Shown in pieces: positions 7,070-11,659 of a stretch of 11,659 nt of DNA. The translations under genes were made by a program, and so were the position numbers. The notes under the pieces are model-generated. The model was not told the DNA's origin. It worked only from the letters and a program-made list of their open reading frames with translations, and searched no databases. This DNA comes from Oscillospiraceae bacterium (lineage in GTDB: Bacteria > Bacillota > Clostridia > Oscillospirales > UBA644), in NCBI GenBank assembly GCA_015067385.1, contig SVMP01000056.1, positions 1-11,659 of the forward strand, given 5' to 3'. Numbering within the stretch: the stretch's first letter is position 1; each line of letters opens with the position of its first letter.

Positions 7070-7885
7070 ATGAGCAAAATGAAAATCGGTCTTCAGGTAT
7101 ACTCTATCCGTGATGTTGCGGAAAAAGATTTTGAAGGCGCAATGAAAGCAGTAAAAGAAATGGGTTACGACGGTGTCGAGCTTGCAGGCATGTACGGTAT
7201 TCCTGCCGAAGAAGTTAAAAAGATACTCGACGAGATCGGTCTTGAATGCATATCTGCACATGTTTCTTACGCTGAACTTATGAACGATCTCGAAGGAACT
7301 GTTGCCGCATACAACACTGTAGGAGCTAAATTCATAGCACTCCCCTACATGGGCGAAAGCGACCGTCCTACTGCTCCCGGCTTCGACAAAGTTCTTGAAA
7401 ACATCAAAAAGATCAGCGATGAATGCAAAAAATACGGCATAACTCTTCTCTATCACAACCATGATTTTGAATTCGAAAAAATGCCCGACGGTACCTACGC
7501 TCTTGACTATCTTTACAAAACCGCAGGTCTTGATGTTATTAAACCCGAATTTGACACATGTTGGGTTCGCGTAGCAGGTGAAAGCCCTGTTGAATATATC
7601 AACACCTATGCAGGAAACTGCCCTGTTGTTCATCTCAAAGACTTTGTCGGCGGAAAGAGCGCAAATATGTACGCACTTATCGGCATTGATAAAGAAGCTG
7701 ATGTTACCGAAGAATTCCGTTTCCGTCCCGTTGGATACGGTGTTCAGGATTTCCCCGCAATCGTTAAAGCTGCTGAAGAATGCGGCGCAGGATGGGTAAT
7801 TGTTGAGCAGGATAACTCCTACGAAACCCCCACCCTCGAAAATGCAAAACTCAGCAGAGAATATCTCAAAACTATTTACAGATAA
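7070..7885 (+). CDS. Sugar phosphate isomerase/epimerase (xylose-isomerase-like TIM barrel)
   Basis: This 271-residue protein of the AP-endonuclease-2/xylose-isomerase-like family is expected to be a cytoplasmic metal-dependent enzyme that isomerises or epimerises a sugar or related polyol. The likely metal and substrate ligands fall in the expected order: Glu37 (VELAG), His129/His131 (YHNHDFEF), Glu160-Phe-Asp162, His188 (VHLKD) and Glu246 (VEQD). There is no signal peptide. The frame is open from TTG 7055, but ATG 7070 is preferred because GGAGG (7057-7061) lies 8 bases before it. The gene is transcribed divergently from the GH18 gene with only 95 bp between starts, so the two may be co-regulated. 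The substrate cannot be assigned: members of this family include inosose dehydratases, hydroxypyruvate isomerase and ketose epimerases. Confidence 0.87.
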   Translation: MSKMKIGLQVYSIRDVAEKDFEGAMKAVKEMGYDGVELAGMYGIPAEEVKKILDEIGLECISAHVSYAELMNDLEGTVAAYNTVGAKFIALPYMGESDRPTAPGFDKVLENIKKISDECKKYGITLLYHNHDFEFEKMPDGTYALDYLYKTAGLDVIKPEFDTCWVRVAGESPVEYINTYAGNCPVVHLKDFVGGKSANMYALIGIDKEADVTEEFRFRPVGYGVQDFPAIVKAAEECGAGWVIVEQDNSYETPTLENAKLSREYLKTIYR

Positions 7886-7903
7886 ATTTAATACATAAAT
7901 TCT

Positions 7904-7939
7904 AAAGAATCCGACAGAATCCCTGTTGGATTCTTTTTT
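7904..7939 (+). terminator. Rho-independent terminator of the isomerase gene
   Basis: A 14-bp stem pairs 7904-7917 with 7923-7936 (one G-U pair) around AATCC, followed by T residues to 7939. Confidence 0.92.
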
Positions 7940-7971
7940 GTGATAAAATTAAATTATTTTCACGATACGTG

Positions 7972-8000
7972 TTGACAAAGTGCTGTTTATGTGATATAAT
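7972..8000 (+). promoter_or_regulatory. Promoter of the radical SAM/DUF4130 operon
   Basis: A perfect consensus: TTGACA (7972-7977), a 17-bp spacer, TATAAT (7995-8000) and TG at 7992-7993. No LexA-like (SOS) box was recognised around it by eye. Confidence 0.93.
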
Positions 8001-8030
8001 ACTCACAGAAACAAAACATCGGAGGCAATC

Positions 8031-9335
8031 ATGACTCTCAAAGATAAATTCAGAATACTTACAGAAGGAGCAAAGTACGACGTTTCATGTTCTTCATCCG
8101 GAGCATCTCGCGGCGCACAAAAAGGGAAGATCGGTTTAACGAATGTCGGAGGAGTCTGTCATTCTTTCACAGCGGACGGTCGATGTATTTCATTGTTAAA
8201 AGTTCTCATGACGAACAACTGTATATACGACTGCAAATACTGTATCAACAGAACATCATCCGATATTCCGAGAGCGATGATGTCCCCCGAAGAGCTTTGT
8301 GAAATAGTTATGGGATTCTATACGAGGAATTATATCGAGGGTTTGTTTTTATCATCCGCGGTATTCAGAACGCCTGATTATACGATGGAACTTTTGATCA
8401 AAACAGTCCGTCTGTTACGTCAAAAATACAGATTCGGAGGCTATATTCATATGAAAGCCATTCCCGCCGCATCACCGGAGCTTATAGAACAAGCCGCAAT
8501 GCTCGTAGACAGAATGTCTATGAATATCGAACTTCCGACATCAGAAAGTCTGAAATTACTTGCTCCTCAAAAAAACAAAGAAGCAATAACAAAGCCAATG
8601 CATCAGCTTTCGGAGCTATACGATGAACAGAGATATGAACCGTCGCCGAACAGATCTCTTATTCCCGCAGGACAAACGACACAAATGATCGTCGGTGCAA
8701 CACCCGACACAGACGGGGTTATAATCAGGCTGTCGGAGGGTCTATACCGCAAATTCTCAATGAAAAGAGTTTATTATTCCGCATATGTTCCCATGGGCGA
8801 CCCTGCACTTTTGCCTGTAACTCCGCCAAATCTTTTACGTGAAAACAGACTTTATCAAGCCGATTGGCTTTTGCGGTTTTACGGATTCGAAGCCGATGAA
8901 CTTGTTCCCGTAAACTATAATCTTCCGTCAGACATTGACCCGAAAAGCGATTGGGCATTAAGAAATATGGACAAATTCCCCGTTGAAGTCAATGATGCGC
9001 CTTACGAAACTCTTTTAAGAGTACCCGGAATCGGTGTAAAAAACGCATGGAGGATACGTGAAGCAAGAAAATACACACGCCTCGATTACGATGATTTGAA
9101 ACGAATGCGAGTTGTTATGAAGCGTGCTAAAAATTTTCTGACAATAAACGGTAAATTCTACGGAGGAAGTCTGAACACGGACGTTATTCATGAGCTTCTT
9201 GTTTTGCCTGAATACAAAAAAAATCCGACCGAGCAGCTTCGACTATTTCCCGATGAAACCCCTGTTCTTGCAGCCGCAAGACAAAGCAGGTTGCTTTCGG
9301 AAGCCGCAACTGAATCTTTATCGGGGGAATTTTAA
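8031..9335 (+). CDS. Putative DNA modification/repair radical SAM protein (TIGR03916-like)
   Basis: This 434-residue cytoplasmic protein has the radical SAM cluster motif C-x3-C-x2-C at Cys64, Cys68 and Cys71, which should hold a [4Fe-4S] cluster that cleaves S-adenosylmethionine. Three further cysteines (20, 43, 52) precede it. A helix-hairpin-helix DNA-binding element with V-P-G-I-G-V lies at about 324-345. Near the end, Q402-L-R-L-F406 resembles the sliding-clamp binding consensus. The combination matches the putative DNA modification/repair radical SAM family, whose reaction, to my knowledge, is not established. ATG 8031 follows GGAGG (8021-8025) at 5 bases. The next gene begins on the base directly after the stop, so the two are translated from one mRNA. 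That partner (DUF4130) is the usual neighbour of this family. Confidence 0.9.
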   Translation: MTLKDKFRILTEGAKYDVSCSSSGASRGAQKGKIGLTNVGGVCHSFTADGRCISLLKVLMTNNCIYDCKYCINRTSSDIPRAMMSPEELCEIVMGFYTRNYIEGLFLSSAVFRTPDYTMELLIKTVRLLRQKYRFGGYIHMKAIPAASPELIEQAAMLVDRMSMNIELPTSESLKLLAPQKNKEAITKPMHQLSELYDEQRYEPSPNRSLIPAGQTTQMIVGATPDTDGVIIRLSEGLYRKFSMKRVYYSAYVPMGDPALLPVTPPNLLRENRLYQADWLLRFYGFEADELVPVNYNLPSDIDPKSDWALRNMDKFPVEVNDAPYETLLRVPGIGVKNAWRIREARKYTRLDYDDLKRMRVVMKRAKNFLTINGKFYGGSLNTDVIHELLVLPEYKKNPTEQLRLFPDETPVLAAARQSRLLSEAATESLSGEF

Positions 9336-10097
9336 ATGACCATATATACTTACGACGGATCATTCATGGGTTTTCTTTCTGTTGTTTTTGAAATATACGA
9401 AACAAAGCGGATACCGTCGGCTATCGTTTGCGATAACGAGTACCAGACTGATTTTTTTTCGGAAGTATCTTTTGTTAAAACAGATGAAGCAAAAGCAGAG
9501 CGTGTAGAACGTAAGCTTATTCATCATTTGGGGAATGACGGATTTTCACGGATATTAAGCGCTTTTTCCTGCGGCGTTGACTCTTCCCGAAAAGGATTGA
9601 TAATTTTCAACTTTATTCGTCTTGTTTTAAAACACGGTGGAAGCGTATGCGAAATGTACAACCTTCACGCCGTTTCGGAGTTCAACTCCCTTGCGCACAA
9701 AACAGATAAAGAAGCGCATTACATGCAGGGATTTTTGCGTTTCAGAATCGTTTCAGACGGAACTTTGATAGCGGAATATGCTCCCGACAATGACATCACA
9801 CATTTTTTGATACCGTACTTTTCCCATAGAAATGCAGAAAACAGATTTATCATAAGAGACACTAACCGTGAAATTTACGGTCTTTATAACGGTTCGGAGT
9901 GGACGTTAGCCTCAAACGAACCTCGGCTTGCAAGAATCTTTGAAGATATTGCATATTCGGAAGATGAACTTGTTTTTCGGGAACTTTGGCAACAATATTA
10001 CGATACTGTCTCTATAGCATCACGTAAAAATGAACGGATGAGATCACAGTTTATGCCTCGACGGTATTGGAAATATCTGACGGAGATCGTTATATAA
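9336..10097 (+). CDS. DUF4130 / TIGR03915-like DNA metabolism protein
   Basis: This 253-residue protein is a stand-alone DUF4130 member. Features seen are the opening MTIYTYDGSFMGFL, a central K-E-A-H-Y-M-Q-G-F-L-R-F stretch (125-136), an H-F-L-I-P-Y-F-S-H-R segment (156-165), and the C-terminal R-K-N-E-R...Q-F-M-P-R-R-Y-W signature (230-245). In other bacteria this domain is fused to a uracil-DNA-glycosylase-superfamily domain, which points to DNA repair, but its own activity is not known. The ATG touches the stop of the radical SAM gene. A GGGGGA (9323-9328) inside that gene's end is the likely ribosome site, so translation is probably coupled. There is no signal peptide or membrane segment. 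Confidence 0.88.
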   Translation: MTIYTYDGSFMGFLSVVFEIYETKRIPSAIVCDNEYQTDFFSEVSFVKTDEAKAERVERKLIHHLGNDGFSRILSAFSCGVDSSRKGLIIFNFIRLVLKHGGSVCEMYNLHAVSEFNSLAHKTDKEAHYMQGFLRFRIVSDGTLIAEYAPDNDITHFLIPYFSHRNAENRFIIRDTNREIYGLYNGSEWTLASNEPRLARIFEDIAYSEDELVFRELWQQYYDTVSIASRKNERMRSQFMPRRYWKYLTEIVI

Positions 10098-10099
10098 AT

Positions 10100-10129
10100 A
10101 AGCCTCAAAGAATTATGTCTTTGAGGCTT
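10100..10129. terminator. Bidirectional terminator between convergent genes
   Basis: A perfect 11-bp stem pairs 10100-10110 with 10119-10129 around an 8-base loop, flanked by A/T-rich DNA on both sides. It sits between the DUF4130 gene (+) and the URO-D-like gene (-) and can serve both. T tails are short in either direction. Confidence 0.75.
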
Positions 10130-10160
10130 TAAATATGATATTATAATTTTTCAGTCGATC

Positions 10161-11396
10161 TCAACCGTAGCGTTTTTCGAGTTCATCCCGAATAATATAT
10201 GTCCAACGTACGATCGCATTCGGATCACCGCCGGTCGTTTCAAGATCTTTTAACGTGACATCCCAAACACAGTTATTCTGATCGCAAATATCAATAACAC
10301 GACGAATATCTTTGCGTACGAAATCCTCATCCACGCCAAACGAGCACGCCGAAGAAGGATTCGGACGCCATGAGAGAACGTAATCACCGCCGATCTGCTC
10401 AGCACACTTTCCGACATCCGCAAATGGAGATACAGCTATGCGTCGCAGATTTTTAAGCTGTTTTATGACGGGAATCTTATGGGTCAGATCTTCACAGCAT
10501 CCGTAAGCAGTAAGCCCGTAGCGTTCCAAGATCGGTTTTTGAAAAGTAAACATGAATTCGTTAAACAGATCGGGTCCCCAAGTTGTAAACTCCTGCGCCG
10601 CCATGTATCCCCACAGTTGTTTTGTTGATACGGGTTTATCGTTTGCAGAAGGCGGTTCCAGTTCACGACAATACGGCATTGCCTGATTCTGATGATTGCA
10701 AAGGCGGAAACCGTTTGCCTTCTCCGTTTGGTCTATATGTTCAAGGATTCTGTCTCGCATCCATGAAACCAAGTCAATCAACCATTCGGGACGGTCATAG
10801 GCATCCCACATTATCTCTTCGAGGCCTCTCAATTTGGCTAAAAGTGTGGCTATATCATTGTTCCACATTTGGCAAAGAGGTGCTTGACGGTCAACCGCAA
10901 TATCTAAAATGCCGTCCAAAACTTCCTGATGCCACTCGACACGGCGCTTTGTTTCGTCTTCATTTACCGAATAGGGACGAACAGCCATCTTTTTAACATC
11001 GTCTTCATCTATTATGACGGGTTTATATGCGGCGGCACGCACGCTTTGTTCCGTTTTAAACATCGTTGCAGGTAAACCGTATACCCCGACGGGATCATAA
11101 TCAACAGCAGCGCCCACAGTCAAAAAAGGCTCCATGATCGTATCGTCGGAAAGCTGCATATAATATTGATTAAGCAAAAATCTTCTTTCAAGATTACGAA
11201 GACCGGGGTCTTGGCATTTCAGATCCGCAGATGTTATATATTCATGAAAAGGGACAGCACGTATATATATCGGCGGCCTTGTAAAATGTAAGCTGTTATG
11301 GTCTGTCCATATTTTGCGCCGACGTTCCATTTCGGGACTTAATGCAAATTCCCGAGTTTGTTTCGCAAGATCTCGAACACGTTCTATATCATTCAT
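10161..11396 (-). CDS. Uroporphyrinogen-decarboxylase-like (URO-D/methyltransferase superfamily) protein
   Basis: This 411-residue soluble protein has the look of the URO-D superfamily, which includes haem-pathway decarboxylases and zinc-dependent methyltransferases such as MtaA. The assignment rests on the overall pattern and on a C-terminal-half Y-G-C-C-E-D segment (298-303), where methyltransferase relatives carry a zinc-binding H-x-C site. This is followed by the barrel strand R-I-A-V-S-P-F-A-D and then G-G-D-Y-V-L-S-W-R-P-N-P (336-347). No corrinoid protein or haem gene is nearby, so a housekeeping haem role is unlikely and the substrate is unknown. The frame is open from 11462, but the promoter -10 lies at 11439-11434, so the ATG at 11396, preceded by GGGAG, is the first usable start. 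Confidence 0.72.
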   Translation of the reverse strand: MNDIERVRDLAKQTREFALSPEMERRRKIWTDHNSLHFTRPPIYIRAVPFHEYITSADLKCQDPGLRNLERRFLLNQYYMQLSDDTIMEPFLTVGAAVDYDPVGVYGLPATMFKTEQSVRAAAYKPVIIDEDDVKKMAVRPYSVNEDETKRRVEWHQEVLDGILDIAVDRQAPLCQMWNNDIATLLAKLRGLEEIMWDAYDRPEWLIDLVSWMRDRILEHIDQTEKANGFRLCNHQNQAMPYCRELEPPSANDKPVSTKQLWGYMAAQEFTTWGPDLFNEFMFTFQKPILERYGLTAYGCCEDLTHKIPVIKQLKNLRRIAVSPFADVGKCAEQIGGDYVLSWRPNPSSACSFGVDEDFVRKDIRRVIDICDQNNCVWDVTLKDLETTGGDPNAIVRWTYIIRDELEKRYG

Positions 11397-11433
11397 AAAA
11401 TCTCTCCCTTTTTCTGAATCGGAAGTTTTTTTC

Positions 11434-11462
11434 ATTATATCATAGGTTCCTTTAACAGTCAA
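11434..11462 (-). promoter_or_regulatory. Promoter of the URO-D-like gene
   Basis: On the - strand, TTGACT (11462-11457), a 17-bp spacer and TATAAT (11439-11434), with a TGA extension. It overlaps the upstream in-frame codons, ruling out starts at 11462 and 11435. Confidence 0.9.
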
Positions 11463-11474
11463 GTAAATACATGA

Positions 11475-11526
11475 TAAAAAATAAAAAGCTTTGCCCGAAT
11501 GTTTTAAAGCATTTGAGCAAAGCTTT
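11475..11526 (-). terminator. Terminator of the acetyltransferase gene
   Basis: A 17-position stem pairs 11510-11526 with 11485-11501 (one mismatch, one G-U) around an 8-base loop. On the - strand it is followed by a T-rich tail (complement of 11475-11487). It lies 20 bases beyond the stop of the gene entering from the right edge. Confidence 0.85.
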
Positions 11527-11545
11527 AATATTAAACAATTAAGAA

Positions 11546-11659
11546 TTATAATGTTTTACGAAATTTGATCTTCGAACTGCTTTCATAGATTTGATATCCG
11601 CATTTCAAATAACAATTTTTAGCGGCCAAGTTATTTGTATCCGTTTGAATAGCAATAGA
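11546..11659 (-). CDS. GNAT-type N-acetyltransferase, C-terminal end only
   Basis: The last 37 codons of a gene that enters from the right edge, ending with TAA at 11548-11546. The translation reads I-A-I-Q-T-D-T-N-N-L-A-A-K-N-C-Y-L-K-C-G-Y, which matches the closing motif of GNAT acetyltransferases: a strand, then N-x2-A-x3-x-Y-x-K-x-G-(F/Y). In that family this helix and strand help form the acetyl-CoA site. The short tail is basic (KIKFRKTL). The acceptor cannot be guessed from this fragment. It is followed by a strong terminator, so it is not co-transcribed with the URO-D-like gene, which also has its own promoter. Confidence 0.75.
   Translation of the reverse strand, partial: SIAIQTDTNNLAAKNCYLKCGYQIYESSSKIKFRKTL

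Noticed and set aside
5943..7073. A 376-codon open frame on the + strand, opposite the GH18 gene and downstream of the orphan promoter
   Set aside because: It mirrors the GH18 reading frame, its first codon lies upstream of the predicted transcript start, no ribosome site is visible, and the translation resembles no known family. It is open because the GH18 gene rarely uses codons that give antisense stops.
7049..7633. A 194-codon open frame on the - strand opposite the isomerase gene
   Set aside because: It is a shadow of a gene with intact active-site motifs, and its translation is Cys/Phe-rich without family features.
11485..11526. The long inverted repeat at the right end as a mobile-element end or attachment site
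   Set aside because: It has hairpin plus T-tail geometry on the - strand and sits just after a stop codon, so it is explained as a terminator. No partner copy or target duplication was seen.
1..11659. CRISPR arrays, tRNA or rRNA genes, and riboswitches
   Set aside because: No short regularly spaced repeats or RNA gene hallmarks were recognised, and all intergenic gaps are about 150 bp or less and mostly filled by promoters and terminators.

Overview
The window looks like a chromosomal segment of an anaerobic low-GC Gram-positive bacterium, most likely a gut- or rumen-type member of the Clostridia. The DNA is AT-rich. Ribosome binding sites are AGGAGG-like, TTG is used as a start, and hairpin-plus-T-run terminators are abundant. 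Secreted proteins carry lipoprotein signal peptides. The TIGR03916/TIGR03915-type DNA-repair gene pair also fits. No RNA genes, mobile elements or CRISPR arrays were seen, and no gap without a gene exceeds about 150 bp.

Region 1 (1-5831, + strand) is a tandem array of four paralogous extracellular solute-binding lipoproteins. The first lacks its N-terminus at the window edge. Copies 2 to 4 each have their own consensus promoter, all four have their own terminator, and start-to-start spacing is about 1.5 kb. No permease or ATPase gene lies among them, so transport partners, if any, are encoded elsewhere. After copy 4 the pattern continues with a terminator and another consensus promoter (5924-5952), but no fifth copy follows. 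That promoter points antisense into the next gene.

Region 2 (5970-7885) holds a divergent pair: a single-domain GH18 (chitinase-like) hydrolase without a signal peptide on the - strand, and a xylose-isomerase-like TIM-barrel sugar isomerase/epimerase on the + strand. With the binding proteins this suggests carbohydrate uptake and breakdown, though the sugar cannot be named.

Region 3 (7972-10130) is a two-gene operon: a radical SAM protein with a helix-hairpin-helix domain (putative DNA modification/repair family) and, starting on the base after its stop codon, its usual partner, a DUF4130 protein. The radical SAM protein carries a QLRLF motif near its C-terminus that resembles a sliding-clamp binding motif.

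Region 4 (10161-11659, - strand) holds a uroporphyrinogen-decarboxylase-like (URO-D/methyltransferase superfamily) protein with its own promoter, and the C-terminal 37 residues of a GNAT acetyltransferase running in from the right edge.

Seven promoters share the same layout: TTGACA-like -35, exactly 17 bp spacer, a TGn extension and a TATAAT-like -10. They help fix start codons. Copy 3 of the array should start at TTG 2937 and the URO-D-like gene at ATG 11396, because longer in-frame starts lie inside or upstream of the promoters.
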